A stretch of DNA of 64,000 nt from Mesorhizobium sp. SOD10 (lineage in GTDB: Bacteria; Pseudomonadota; Alphaproteobacteria; Rhizobiales; Rhizobiaceae), in assembly GCA_000824805.1 (NCBI GenBank), contig CCNA01000008.1:1-64000 (forward strand). The letters run 5' to 3'. Position 1 is the stretch's first letter; each line of letters opens with the position of its first letter. The position numbers and the translations under genes were made by a program. Below are positions 9,675 to 18,828 of this stretch, in pieces. The notes under the pieces were generated by a model. It searched no databases. It was not told the DNA's origin and saw nothing but the letters and a program-made list of their open reading frames with translations.

Positions 9675-10028
9675 ATGAGCCTGCAGACAGCAAGCCAGAA
9701 CCCGCCGCCCATCGACGGCATTTTTCGCGCGCTGGCCGACCCGACGCGACGGCGCGTGGTGGAGCGGCTGAACAGGAGCCCGGCCTCGGTCAGCGAGCTG
9801 GCGGAGCCTTTCGGCATGGCGCTGCCCTCCTTCGTCGAGCACCTCAAGGTGCTGGAAGGTTGCGGGCTGGTGCAGTCGCAAAAGGCCGGCCGGGTCAGGA
9901 CTTACAGTCTGTCGCCCGAGCCGCTGAAGCTTGCCGAAAACTGGCTCGCCGAACAGCGCGCGCTCTGGGAGCGCCGCCTCGACCAGTTCGACGCCTATGT
10001 GATGAGCCTCAAGGAGAAGGAAAAGTGA
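9675..10028 (+). CDS. ArsR-family HTH regulator
   Basis: A 117-residue winged-helix repressor of the ArsR type: [18 protein letters not shown] opens the domain and [18 protein letters not shown] is the recognition helix region. There is no metal-binding Cys motif in helix 3, so it is probably of the group paired with SRPBCC/AHSA1 proteins rather than a metal sensor. The ATG at 9675 follows an AAAGGAA site. Its TGA overlaps the GTG start of the next gene, so the two are translationally coupled. Confidence 0.92.
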   Translation: MSLQTASQNPPPIDGIFRALADPTRRRVVERLNRSPASVSELAEPFGMALPSFVEHLKVLEGCGLVQSQKAGRVRTYSLSPEPLKLAENWLAEQRALWERRLDQFDAYVMSLKEKEK

Positions 10029-10504
10029 GCTATCCGTTCAAGCCGAATCCGAAACTGGACCTGACGCTGGAGCGCTTCCTCGACGCGCCGCGCGAACTCT
10101 TGTGGCGGGCCTGGACGAGGCCGGAGCATGTCAAGCAATGGTTCACGCCGAAGCCATGGGTCATCACCGATTGCGAGATCGACCTTCGGCCCGGCGGCCT
10201 GTTCCGCACCCGCATGCAGTCGCCCGACGGCAAGGAGGTCAGCGACCGCCATTGCTGCTATCTGGAGATCGCGCCGAACGAGCGGCTGGTGTGGACCGAT
10301 GCGTTGCTGCCTGGCTACCGGCCGTCCGGCGAGCCCTTCATCACCGCGGTTATCGCGCTGACGCCAGAGGGTAAGGGCACACGCTACACCGCCACCGCCA
10401 TTCATCGTGACGAGGCGACGCGCAACAGACATGAGGAGATGGGTTTCTTCGACGGCTGGGGCACAGTGGCCGACCAGTTGGCGGAGTATGTGAAGACGAT
10501 TTGA
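10025..10504 (+). CDS. SRPBCC/AHSA1 domain protein
   Basis: A 159-residue START/Bet v1-like protein of the activator-of-Hsp90 homologue group. The pattern [26 protein letters not shown] and the later [17 protein letters not shown] are typical. These proteins bind hydrophobic ligands, and their exact role is usually unknown. The GTG start at 10025 overlaps the ArsR stop (GTGA). ArsR-SRPBCC pairs of this kind are widespread and usually autoregulated. Confidence 0.9.
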   Translation: MSYPFKPNPKLDLTLERFLDAPRELLWRAWTRPEHVKQWFTPKPWVITDCEIDLRPGGLFRTRMQSPDGKEVSDRHCCYLEIAPNERLVWTDALLPGYRPSGEPFITAVIALTPEGKGTRYTATAIHRDEATRNRHEEMGFFDGWGTVADQLAEYVKTI

Positions 10505-10512
10505 GAAGCAAA

Positions 10513-10545
10513 CATGGCGGCTTGGTATCATCCGAGGCCGCCATG
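10513..10545. terminator. Hairpin between convergent genes
   Basis: Inverted repeat CATGGCGGC (10513-10521) and GCCGCCATG (10537-10545), with further pairing inside the loop. It lies between the SRPBCC gene (plus) and the SnoaL-like gene (minus) and may terminate both. The run of T after it is weak. Confidence 0.4.
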
Positions 10546-10599
10546 CCTGATTTCTAAATTATGCTGCGAAGGGCGTTCGCAGCCCAAGGCCAGCAAGCC

Positions 10600-10953
10600 T
10601 CAGTAGTAGAACCGCTCTTCGGTGATCTTGCCGTTCTTGACGGTGTAGAGGCCAACCTCATCCATCTTGACGCGTTCGCCGGTCGATTTGGGCGTCACGT
10701 CGAAGCTGAAGCGCAAGGCGAACTGGTCGCCATTGACGTATGGCCCCTCGACCGAGCCGCCGTGAACCTCATGGTTCGCTTCCCACCACTCGCCCTTCTG
10801 CTTGACGGCCTCCTTGCCGTTGCACACGGCCATCGGGCCTTCCATCGCTTCGTAGCTGACGATGTCGTCGGCATTGTATTTCGCGGCGGCGCCGTGGTTG
10901 TCGCCCCGCTTGAGGAGTTCGGTGAAATCCTTGGCAATTTCCGCAGTGGTCAT
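10600..10953 (-). CDS. SnoaL-like / NTF2-fold protein
   Basis: A 117-residue protein of the nuclear-transport-factor-2-like superfamily: an N-terminal helix with FTELLKRGDNHGAAAKYNAD, then alternating strands ending in MDEVGLYTVKNGKITEERFYY. Such proteins are small enzymes or ligand binders, and this one has no clear catalytic signature. The ATG at 10953 is preferred over an upstream start because a GGAGG site lies five bases before it. Confidence 0.8.
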   Translation of the reverse strand: MTTAEIAKDFTELLKRGDNHGAAAKYNADDIVSYEAMEGPMAVCNGKEAVKQKGEWWEANHEVHGGSVEGPYVNGDQFALRFSFDVTPKSTGERVKMDEVGLYTVKNGKITEERFYY

Positions 10954-11084
10954 GGGATCCTCCAGGTTCAGAACAGACATCAGGTAGTGACCGATTGTTC
11001 GCCTGCCACCGGTGGCTCGCTGCACAGGTGACAATTCGTGTCAGGATGGTGGCATGCGTCGACGATAAGGACGATTTGAGACGC

Positions 11085-11720
11085 TCACATGACGGCATGC
11101 GCGTCGTCCTGACCGCTTAATTGCCAACGCCTGATGACCTGATACCGATCTTGACGCAGGAAACTGTGTATCAATACGAATTCGCGCACGGTCCAACCGA
11201 TCGGCTCAACTGCCCGCTCCTCAACTTTCGAAACGCGTGCTTTGTCACGCAGCAAAGTAACATGCGGCTCTATTGAATTCGGGACAGCCCGCTTTAACGG
11301 GCTATCCAAAAGTGCTGCCGTGAACGCCCGCCAAAAGGCTTCAAATTGTGGAATGCCATCACTTGCCCGCAAGACCAATGCACCACCGCCAAAGGACGAC
11401 AGACGGTTGAAAGAGACATCAAAGACCTGGGCTCGTACAAGTGAGCCCGCATAACAGGCATCCTCAACCAGAAGCCTCGGCAAACCGTCGTGATCGCCGA
11501 GCATGGCAAGCGAGATATGACGATGACTGGGACGAATCCGCTTACCCCCGAGCCCCAGCTCTCGTTGCCAAGCCACGGCACGCGATTCCAAAATAGGGAC
11601 GATCATCTGTTCGGCAAGAATGGCGAAGAACAACCGGTCGGTCGGATCATGACTGGCCAGATCCCACCGGAAAAAAGCTTGGCCGTTCCTGCCGATACCG
11701 TACCACGGTTCTCCGCTCAT
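11085..11720 (-). CDS. 2'-5' RNA ligase / 2H phosphoesterase family
   Basis: A 211-residue 2H phosphoesterase-like protein. The two HxT/S motifs that define the fold are visible: HRHISLAML near residues 66-74 and EPHVTLLRD near 152-160. Family members open cyclic phosphates or act on RNA ends, and the physiological substrate cannot be inferred here. The start at 11720 (MSGEPWYG) follows an AAAGGG site. An ATG nine codons upstream is less likely. The gene is monocistronic by context. Confidence 0.8.
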   Translation of the reverse strand: MSGEPWYGIGRNGQAFFRWDLASHDPTDRLFFAILAEQMIVPILESRAVAWQRELGLGGKRIRPSHRHISLAMLGDHDGLPRLLVEDACYAGSLVRAQVFDVSFNRLSSFGGGALVLRASDGIPQFEAFWRAFTAALLDSPLKRAVPNSIEPHVTLLRDKARVSKVEERAVEPIGWTVREFVLIHSFLRQDRYQVIRRWQLSGQDDAHAVM

Positions 11721-11777
11721 GGCTGATCCCTTTCGGATATCGTCCAAAGGACCAGACTAGAACAAAACAGGAACAAA

Positions 11778-12764
11778 CTACAAGTGAGAATAACACCCGC
11801 GCTCGATTGCCAGCCGCCGCACCAGCGCCAGCACGCTGTCGATGGTCGGCGTCGGCTGGCCGGTCAGGCGGCCGAGCTCCTGCACGGCCGTGACCAGCGC
11901 ATCGATCTCCATCGGGCGGCCGCGTTCGAGGTCCTGCAGCATTGAGGTCTTATGCTCGCCGACATCGCCGGCGCCCTTGATGCGTCGGTCAACGGGAATG
12001 AGGAAGCGCACGCCGAGGTGTTCGCCGATCGCCTGCGCCTCCAGCATCATGGCGCGGGCGACGGCGCGTGTGCCTTCGTCGGCGACGATCGCCGCAAGCG
12101 TCGCGCCCGTCAGCGCCGAGATCGGGTTGAAGGAGAGATTGCCCCAAAGCTTCACCCATATCTCCGAGCGGATGTCCTCGCGCACGGGGGCCTGCAGCCC
12201 GGCCTTGACCATTTCGCGCGCAAGCGCGTTGGCCCGCTCACTTTTCTCACCCGACGGCTCGCCCAGCGAAAAGCGCGTGCCTTCGACGTGGCGGATGAGG
12301 CCGGGCGCATCCACCTCGACGGCCGGATACACGACGGAGCCGATGACGCGCTCGGGCCCGATCCGCTGCCAGATCGCACCGCCTGGATCGACCGCGTCGA
12401 GTCGCCTGCCTTCGAGCGCGCCGCCCGCCTTGTGGAAATACCACCAGGGCACGCCGTTCTGCATGGTGACGACGGCTGTCCCCTCGCCCAGCAGCGGCGC
12501 GATCTCGTCCAGCGCAGGCGCCAGCGAATGCGCCTTCAGCGCCAGCACGACATAGTCCTGCACGCCGAGTTCCCCGGCATGCGCCGCCGCTTTCACCTGC
12601 GCCACCGTTTTCTTGCCGTCCTCGATCAGGCGAAGCCCAGCGGCCTTGATCGCCTGCAGATGCGCGCCGCGCGCAACGATCGACAGATCGACCTGGCCGG
12701 CGATCGCAAGCTTGGCGGCAAGATAGCCGCCGATGGCGCCGGCGCCGAAGACTGTGATGCGCAT
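11778..12764 (-). CDS. 2-dehydropantoate 2-reductase-like (ApbA/PanE) oxidoreductase
   Basis: NADPH-dependent 2-ketoacid reductase of the ketopantoate reductase family, 328 residues. The Rossmann motif GAGAIGGYLA is at residues 7-16. TMQNGVPWW gives the conserved Asn region, and LWGNLSFNPISALTGATLA holds the catalytic Lys/Asn region of the C-terminal domain. Its ATG overlaps the stop of the upstream acyl-CoA ligase (TGATG), so the two are coupled. A role outside pantothenate synthesis, reducing a ketoacid related to the ligase substrate, is therefore as likely as coenzyme A synthesis. Confidence 0.85.
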   Translation of the reverse strand: MRITVFGAGAIGGYLAAKLAIAGQVDLSIVARGAHLQAIKAAGLRLIEDGKKTVAQVKAAAHAGELGVQDYVVLALKAHSLAPALDEIAPLLGEGTAVVTMQNGVPWWYFHKAGGALEGRRLDAVDPGGAIWQRIGPERVIGSVVYPAVEVDAPGLIRHVEGTRFSLGEPSGEKSERANALAREMVKAGLQAPVREDIRSEIWVKLWGNLSFNPISALTGATLAAIVADEGTRAVARAMMLEAQAIGEHLGVRFLIPVDRRIKGAGDVGEHKTSMLQDLERGRPMEIDALVTAVQELGRLTGQPTPTIDSVLALVRRLAIERGCYSHL

Positions 12765-14293
12765 CAGCCGAGACCGAGCTTGGCTGCGAGACCGATGCGC
12801 TGCAATTTGCCGGTCGCGCCCTTCGGGATCTCCTCGAGGATCACCACCTTGCGCGGCACCTTGAAGTCTGCGAGCCGGCTCGACGCAAAGCCACGGATAT
12901 CAGACTCGCTGGCGCTCTGGCCTTCGCGCAGCACCACGGCAGCGGCTACTTCCTCGCCGAGCTTGTCATGCGGCATGGCGAACGTGACGACCTGAGCCAC
13001 CGCCGGATGGTCCATCAGCACGCCGTCGACCTCGAGCGGCGAGATCTTCTCGCCGCCGCGATTGATGATCTCCTTCAGCCGGCCAGTGACGCGCAGGTAG
13101 TTGTCCTCGTCGAGCACGCCCTGGTCGCCGGTGTGAAACCAGCCATGGGCGAAGGCGCTGGCATTGGCGTCCGGGTTCTTCTCGTAGCCGGCGGTGACAT
13201 TGGGGCCGCGAATGACGATCTCGCCGATCTCGCCGGCTTTGAGCAGCCGCCCGTCCGGCGCCATGACGGCGACTTCCGGGCCTGCCGACGCTCCGACACT
13301 GCCGGGCTTGCGCAGTCCGGGGGGCAGGCGATTGGACGCCATCTGATGCGCGGCCTCCGTCATGCCGTAGGCCTCGATGACCGGGCAGCCGAAGGTGGCC
13401 TCCAGCTCGGCCATGACTTGCGCCGGCAGCGAAGCCGACGACGAGCGGATGAAGCGCAGCTTTGCCCCGGCAAGCTGCTCGGGATTGCGGGCGGCGCGCG
13501 GCAGGATCGCCTGATGCATGGTGGGCACCGCCGTGTACCAGCTGGGCTTGGCCTCGGAGAGCCACTGGAAGAAGCGCAGCGCGTTGAAACCCGGCGTGCA
13601 GAAGACGCTGCCGCCGGCGACGAGTGAGGACAGCACCGCCGCGATCAGCCCATGGATGTGGAACAGCGGCATGATGTTGAGGCAACGGTCGGCCGGCGCC
13701 AGGCCGAGCGTCGCGCCGATATGCGCTGCCGACGCCGCGAGGTTGGCGTGGCTGAGCGGCACCAGTTTCGGACGCGACGTGGTGCCGGAGGTGTGCAGAA
13801 GGAGAGCCGTGTCGCCGTCCTCGGCCAGTCCGGACGAAACAGGCGGGCCAACCGGATCGCCTTCGATGATGAAGACGCCAGCCGGCGCGCCTTGGGGGAC
13901 CACCAGCCGCAGCACAGGGATGCCGAGGCGCCCGGCAACTTCGACCGATGGCCCCTGCTCTTCCTTGCCGACGACGACCGCCTTCACGCCGATATCGCTG
14001 AGATAAAAATCAAGCTCGTCGGCCCGGTAGGCCGGATTGAGCGGCGCGGTGGAGGCTGCCGCCGCCACGGCGATGAAGGCCGTGGCCATCTCCGGGCCGT
14101 TCGGCAGCACGATGGCCACGCGGTCACCGCGGCCTATGCCGAGCCCATTGAACCGCGCCGCGGTATCGCGGACCAGGCGGCGCAGCCCACCATGCGAGAG
14201 CGCTGTCCGTTCGGGCGCGGCGATGGCCGGCGCATCGTCGGCGCCGGGCGCGAGGCGATGGGCGAGATCGGTGGCGTTTTGGCTGTTTGTCAT
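12764..14293 (-). CDS. Acyl-CoA synthetase (AMP-forming), oxalyl-CoA-synthetase-like
   Basis: ANL-superfamily ligase of 509 residues that would activate a carboxylic acid to its CoA thioester with ATP. Seen are the P-loop LLLHTSGTTSRPKLVPLSH, the EAYGMTEAAHQMASN core motif, the hinge GWFHTGDQGVLDEDNYLRVTGRLKEIINRGGEKISP and the C-terminal catalytic Lys in PKGATGKLQR. The LNIMPLFHIHGLIAA segment is typical of the Pcs60/AAE3 (oxalate-CoA ligase) branch, which makes a small dicarboxylate plausible but unproven. It is followed by the TGATG-coupled ketopantoate-reductase-like gene. Confidence 0.88.
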   Translation of the reverse strand: MTNSQNATDLAHRLAPGADDAPAIAAPERTALSHGGLRRLVRDTAARFNGLGIGRGDRVAIVLPNGPEMATAFIAVAAAASTAPLNPAYRADELDFYLSDIGVKAVVVGKEEQGPSVEVAGRLGIPVLRLVVPQGAPAGVFIIEGDPVGPPVSSGLAEDGDTALLLHTSGTTSRPKLVPLSHANLAASAAHIGATLGLAPADRCLNIMPLFHIHGLIAAVLSSLVAGGSVFCTPGFNALRFFQWLSEAKPSWYTAVPTMHQAILPRAARNPEQLAGAKLRFIRSSSASLPAQVMAELEATFGCPVIEAYGMTEAAHQMASNRLPPGLRKPGSVGASAGPEVAVMAPDGRLLKAGEIGEIVIRGPNVTAGYEKNPDANASAFAHGWFHTGDQGVLDEDNYLRVTGRLKEIINRGGEKISPLEVDGVLMDHPAVAQVVTFAMPHDKLGEEVAAAVVLREGQSASESDIRGFASSRLADFKVPRKVVILEEIPKGATGKLQRIGLAAKLGLG

Positions 14294-14343
14294 GGTTCCA
14301 GACTATGTTTCGAACGATCGGTCTATGTCCAGCAAAGGGCTGC

Positions 14344-15930
14344 TCAGTATCCGAGCGCCAACCCGTCCTTGCGCGGATCGGACGCGCCGGTCAGGGTACC
14401 CTTTTCCCAATCGATCAGCACCGCTTGACCGCCGCCCAGAGGGTGACCGGGCTCGACCACTTTGTGGCCAAGCCGGCGCAGACCTTCGATCGTCTCGGCG
14501 CGCACGCTGCGCTCGGCCTCGACGACGTCGTGATTGTAGAACACGCGCGCCGCATCGATCGCCTGCTGCGGGTCCATGCCGAAGTCGATCATGTTGGTCA
14601 AAAGATGCACATGGCCGAAGGGCTGGTAGCCGCCGCCCATGACGCCGAAGGGCATCATGGCGCGGCCATCCCTCGTCATCATGCCCGGCATAATCGTGTG
14701 CAGCGGCCGCTTGCCTGGCGCGATCGCGTTCGGGTGCTTCGGATCGAGGCGGAAGCTGGAACCACGGTTCTGCAGCACGACGCCGGTCTTCGGACCGACA
14801 ACGCCGCTGCCGAAGGAGTAATAGGTCGAGTTGATGAAACTCACCGCGTTGCGGTCACGGTCGACGACGCTGATATAGACCGTGTCGCTGCCCGGAAGAT
14901 CGAGACGCGGCAAATGGGTCATGGCGCGCTCAGGGTCGATCGCAGCGCGCAAGCTGTCGGCATAGGTGCCCGAAAGCAGCGCGTTGACCGGTACGTCGAC
15001 ATGGTCCTGGTCGGCGAAAAACGCATCGCGATCCTGGTAGGCGAGCCGGCCCGCCTCGATCTCGATATGCAGGCGCGTGGTGCCGCCCGGATCGAGCTTG
15101 CCCAGATCGAAGCCCGAGAGCAGGTTCAGCATCAAAAGCGCGGTCAGGCCCTGGTTGTTCGGCGGCATCTGGTGGATGCCGTAGCCGCGATAGGAGGTGC
15201 TGACCGGGGTCCGGTAGTCGCCCTTGGTGGCGGCGAAATCGTCGAGCGTATGCAGGCCGCCGAGCGCGCGAAGCCGCCCGACGAGGTCGCCCGCGACCTC
15301 CCCTTCATAAAAACCGGCGCGGCCTTTTCTGGCGATGATGCGCAAGGTCTCCGCCAACTCTGGTTGGCGATGGATATCACCCGCCTTCGGCGGCTTGCCG
15401 CCAGGCAGGAAGATGCGCGTTGCCACCTCATCGGCCGCTAGGTCGGTCTCGGGGTCCTCCCAGTCGAAGGCGACGCGGTCATGCACCACATAGCCGTCTT
15501 CCGCGTAACGGATGGCCGGGGCGAGCGCGTCTTCAATACCCTTGCGGCCATGGTCTTCCAGCAGCCGGCACCAGGCGTCTACGGCGCCTGGAATGGTGAC
15601 CGCGTGCGGGCCCTGTTTCGGGAGCTCGTTGAAGCCATTCTCCAGATACCAGTCGACCGTCGCGGCCTTGGGCGCGCGACCGGAGCCGTTGAAGGCAAGC
15701 ATATTGCCCTCGCCCTTCGGGCAATAGAGGACAAAACAGTCGCCGCCGATGCCGGTCGATTGCGGTTCGACCACCGCCTGCACCGCCGCCGCGCAGACCG
15801 CGGCGTCCATGGCGTTGCCGCCGGAGCGCAGCATGTCGATGGCCGCAAGCGTAGCGAGCGGATGCGATGTCGCGGCCATGGCCTCGGTGGCGCGGACCGG
15901 CGAGCGGCCTGGAAACTGGAAGTCACGCAT
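14344..15930 (-). CDS. Gamma-glutamyltransferase family protein
   Basis: Ntn-hydrolase of 528 residues that cleaves or transfers gamma-glutamyl groups. The N-terminal ATSHPLATLAAIDMLRSGGNAMDAAV is the family signature. Autoprocessing would create a small subunit starting at the catalytic Thr350 in DTVYISVVDRDRNAVSF. The second residue of the usual TTH motif is Val here. The later GVMGGGYQPFGHV matches the family GGxxQ region. There is no recognisable signal peptide, so it is probably cytoplasmic like many of the GGT-like hydrolases. It ends the run of an ABC importer on the same strand (23 bases from the last permease gene), suggesting that an imported gamma-glutamyl compound is its substrate. 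Confidence 0.88.
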   Translation of the reverse strand: MRDFQFPGRSPVRATEAMAATSHPLATLAAIDMLRSGGNAMDAAVCAAAVQAVVEPQSTGIGGDCFVLYCPKGEGNMLAFNGSGRAPKAATVDWYLENGFNELPKQGPHAVTIPGAVDAWCRLLEDHGRKGIEDALAPAIRYAEDGYVVHDRVAFDWEDPETDLAADEVATRIFLPGGKPPKAGDIHRQPELAETLRIIARKGRAGFYEGEVAGDLVGRLRALGGLHTLDDFAATKGDYRTPVSTSYRGYGIHQMPPNNQGLTALLMLNLLSGFDLGKLDPGGTTRLHIEIEAGRLAYQDRDAFFADQDHVDVPVNALLSGTYADSLRAAIDPERAMTHLPRLDLPGSDTVYISVVDRDRNAVSFINSTYYSFGSGVVGPKTGVVLQNRGSSFRLDPKHPNAIAPGKRPLHTIMPGMMTRDGRAMMPFGVMGGGYQPFGHVHLLTNMIDFGMDPQQAIDAARVFYNHDVVEAERSVRAETIEGLRRLGHKVVEPGHPLGGGQAVLIDWEKGTLTGASDPRKDGLALGY

Positions 15931-15952
15931 GCTGTTCTAGGTATCCCTGCAT

Positions 15953-16753
15953 TCAACGTCCGCGGCCGAAAAGCTGGGCGGCGGACAACAAGACGATCGA
16001 TAGCACGATCAGGCAAGTCGAAATGGCGGCGATCGTCGGATCGATCTGGTCGCGCAGGGCATTGAACATGCGCCGCGTCAGCGTCGTGGTCTCGCCGCCC
16101 GAGATGAACAGCGACACCACCACCTCGTCGAAGGAGGTGATGAAGGCAAACAGCGCGCCCGAGACGATCGAGAATCTTATTTGCGGCATCGTCACCTGGA
16201 AGAAGGCGGAGAAGCGGCCCGCGCCGAGGCTGCGCGCCACCATCTCCTGGTTCATGTCGTAGGATCTCAGCCCCGAAAGCACGGTCAGCACGACCAGCGG
16301 CAGCGCCTGTACCGTGTGCGCGATGACGAGGCCGGTCAGCGTGTTGTTGAGGCCGATACGGGCATAGAGGAAAAAGGTGCCGATGCCGATCAGGATGACC
16401 GGGATGATCAGCGATGCGGTGAGCAGCGCGTTGATCGCGCCGGTCAGCCGCAGCGTGCGGGCGTTGATGGCGTAGGCCGCGGCTGTACCGAGCAAGGTTG
16501 CGGCGATCGCCGTCATCACTGCAACCTTGACCGACACGATGGTGGCGTCGCGCCATTCGACCGAGCCGAAATAGCTTTCATACCAGCGCAGCGACCATTC
16601 CTGCGGCGGGAACTGCAAGAGCGACGAGCCGGAAAAAGACATGATAACGATGATCACCGACGGGGCGATCAGGAACAGCATGACGAGGCCGCCGAGCGCG
16701 TAAAGCCAAAGGCGTTGCCGATGCGAGATGGGCAGGCTGTTCTCCATGCTCAT
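15953..16753 (-). CDS. ABC importer permease, PotC-type
   Basis: Membrane subunit of 266 residues with six predicted helices and the EAA-like loop (MVARSLGAGRFSAFFQVTMPQ). It matches PotC/PotI of the spermidine/putrescine class. Its ATG overlaps the stop of the preceding permease by four bases. The operon order on this strand is binding protein, ATPase, permease, permease, then gamma-glutamyltransferase. Confidence 0.92.
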   Translation of the reverse strand: MSMENSLPISHRQRLWLYALGGLVMLFLIAPSVIIVIMSFSGSSLLQFPPQEWSLRWYESYFGSVEWRDATIVSVKVAVMTAIAATLLGTAAAYAINARTLRLTGAINALLTASLIIPVILIGIGTFFLYARIGLNNTLTGLVIAHTVQALPLVVLTVLSGLRSYDMNQEMVARSLGAGRFSAFFQVTMPQIRFSIVSGALFAFITSFDEVVVSLFISGGETTTLTRRMFNALRDQIDPTIAAISTCLIVLSIVLLSAAQLFGRGR

Positions 16754-17673
16754 CGCTCACTCCAAACTCCGGTGGCGCGGGTGCCGAGCAGCCAGTGGAA
16801 GAGGCCTAGCAGAGCCAGCGTGGCGGCGAGCAGCACGACGCCAAGCGCTGCGCCCGCGCCCCAGTTGGAATAGAGGCTGGTGGCCTGCTCCATGCGCATC
16901 GCCCACATGATGACCTTGCCGCCGCCCATCAGCGCCGGCGTGACGAAAAAGCCGAGGCACAGCACGAAGACGATGACCACGCCGGAAGCAAGGCCGGGCA
17001 GCGACAGCGGCAGGAAGATCTGCCGGAAGGTCGCGGTGGGGCTGGCGCCGAGATTCATGCCGGCGCGCAGGCAGTCGGTGTCGATGCTCTTCATCGAGGC
17101 GTAGAGCGGCAGCACCAGGAAGGGCAGCATGATGTGGGTCATGCCGATGACGACGGCGGCGAAATTATTGGCGAGCGGCAGCGGCTGGCCGATGACGCCG
17201 AGGTCGATCAGCCATGTGTTCACTAGCCCCTTGCGCTGCAGGATGACCAGCCAGGCATAGGTGCGCACCAGCACCGAAGTCCAGAACGGCAGGATGACGA
17301 AGATCAGGCAGGCTCCGGCGGCGCGGCGCGGCAACTGCGACAGCATATAGGCCAGCGGATAGCCGAAGAGCACGCAGGCGCCGGTGACGGTGAAGGCCAC
17401 CTTGAAGGTGGTGACGAAGGTCTTGATGTAGGACGCCTGCTCGAAGAAGCGCGCATAGTTCGAAGCGCTGAGCTGGCCTGTCTCGTCGAACAGCGAAAGC
17501 CAGAACAGCCAGCCGATCGGCACGATGATGACGGCGAAGACCAGAAGCAGCCCGGGCGACAGAAGCGCTAGCAGGCCGCGCGATTCCCGCCGGGCATCGG
17601 CGCGCAAGGCACCGGCGTTGATCGCCCTATCGGGCCGGCCGGCATGATCGAGACTGGCGGATGCGACGCTCAT
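16750..17673 (-). CDS. ABC importer permease, PotB-type
   Basis: Membrane subunit of 307 residues with a cytoplasmic N-terminus of about 35 residues and six helices. Conserved segments are ILPFWTSVLVRTYAWLVIL and the EAA loop (CLRAGMNLGASPTATFRQIFLPLSLPG). The start at 17673 overlaps the ATPase stop (ATGA), as expected in a tightly packed PotABC operon. A longer upstream frame is only a shadow of the ATPase gene. Confidence 0.92.
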   Translation of the reverse strand: MSVASASLDHAGRPDRAINAGALRADARRESRGLLALLSPGLLLVFAVIIVPIGWLFWLSLFDETGQLSASNYARFFEQASYIKTFVTTFKVAFTVTGACVLFGYPLAYMLSQLPRRAAGACLIFVILPFWTSVLVRTYAWLVILQRKGLVNTWLIDLGVIGQPLPLANNFAAVVIGMTHIMLPFLVLPLYASMKSIDTDCLRAGMNLGASPTATFRQIFLPLSLPGLASGVVIVFVLCLGFFVTPALMGGGKVIMWAMRMEQATSLYSNWGAGAALGVVLLAATLALLGLFHWLLGTRATGVWSER

Positions 17674-18755
17674 TGGTCGGCCACCAGAACGACGTCCTGC
17701 GCATCGATGCCGAGGGTGATCGGCTCGCCCGGCGCCGGCAGTTTCGCGAGCACGTCGGGACGGCAATAGTCGCGCAACGTCACCTGGCGCCCGTCCTTGA
17801 GCGTCGCATAACAGACGAAGCTGTCGCCTTGATAGATGACGTCGCCGACCGTCGCCGCGAGCGCATTGACGTCGCCGGTGGGTTCGCCTGCCACCACGCG
17901 CAGCTTTTCCGGTCGCACCACCATCGAATACCGGCCGGGGGAAGGCATCGGATCCTTCATGCGCAGCTTGCCGCCTTCATGCCAGACGCCGCCATCGCGG
18001 CATTCGACCGGAATGAAGCTGGATTCGCCGATGAAGCCGGCAACGAACTTTGTCTTCGGCCTGGCGTAGAGCGCTTCAGGCTGATCGATCTGCTCGATGC
18101 GTCCGGCATTCATGACGGCGATGCGGTCCGACATGGTGATCGCCTCGCGCTGGTCGTGCGTGACGTAGACAGTCGTCATGCCGAGCCTTCGATGCAGGTT
18201 GCGCAGCTCGATCTGCATGTGCTCGCGCAGGCTCTTGTCCAGCGCCGACAGCGGCTCGTCCATCAAAACGATGCGCGGCTCGAAGACGATGGCGCGGGCC
18301 AAGGCCACGCGCTGGCGCTGGCCGCCGGAAAGCTGGTCGACGCGGCGTTCGCCGAGGCCCTTCAGTTGCACAAGATCCAGCGCCCGCTCGACGCGCTCTG
18401 TCGTTTCAGCCGCGGATACGCGCCGCTGCTTCAGCGGAAAGGCAATGTTGTGGAAGACGTTCATATGCGGGAACAGCGCATAGTTCTGGAACACCATGCC
18501 GATATTGCGCTTGTGCGGTGGCATGGTGATGATCTCCTCGCCTCCGACCTTGATGGAGCCGGCATTGGCCCGCACGAAGCCGGCCAGGATCATCAAGAGC
18601 GTCGTCTTTCCCGAGCCGGACGGCCCGAGCAGCGTCAGGAATTCGCCCGCCGCCACATCGAGGCCGAGATCGTGCAGGACCGACAGGCCGCCGAAGCGCT
18701 TCTCGATACCGCTGATGCCGATGGGAAGCGCGGACTGCGCGAGGGACAAGAGCAT
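17670..18755 (-). CDS. ABC importer ATPase, PotA-type
   Basis: Nucleotide-binding subunit of about 361 residues with Walker A GPSGSGKTT, Q-loop MVFQNYALFPHM, signature LSGGQRQRVALARA and Walker B IVLMDEPLSALD, followed by a C-terminal TOBE-like domain. The start is uncertain. The ATG at 18755 sits directly on the AAGGAG site. A TTG two codons later (18749) has better spacing, and a GTG at 18812 would add 19 residues. It energises the two permeases that overlap it. Confidence 0.93.
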   Translation of the reverse strand: MLLSLAQSALPIGISGIEKRFGGLSVLHDLGLDVAAGEFLTLLGPSGSGKTTLLMILAGFVRANAGSIKVGGEEIITMPPHKRNIGMVFQNYALFPHMNVFHNIAFPLKQRRVSAAETTERVERALDLVQLKGLGERRVDQLSGGQRQRVALARAIVFEPRIVLMDEPLSALDKSLREHMQIELRNLHRRLGMTTVYVTHDQREAITMSDRIAVMNAGRIEQIDQPEALYARPKTKFVAGFIGESSFIPVECRDGGVWHEGGKLRMKDPMPSPGRYSMVVRPEKLRVVAGEPTGDVNALAATVGDVIYQGDSFVCYATLKDGRQVTLRDYCRPDVLAKLPAPGEPITLGIDAQDVVLVADQ

Positions 18756-18828
18756 CTCCTTCAACTCCGGATCATTTTGGCGAAACGACGCGGAGCGGCG
18801 CCGCGTGGACACCGCTCCGATAGGATCG

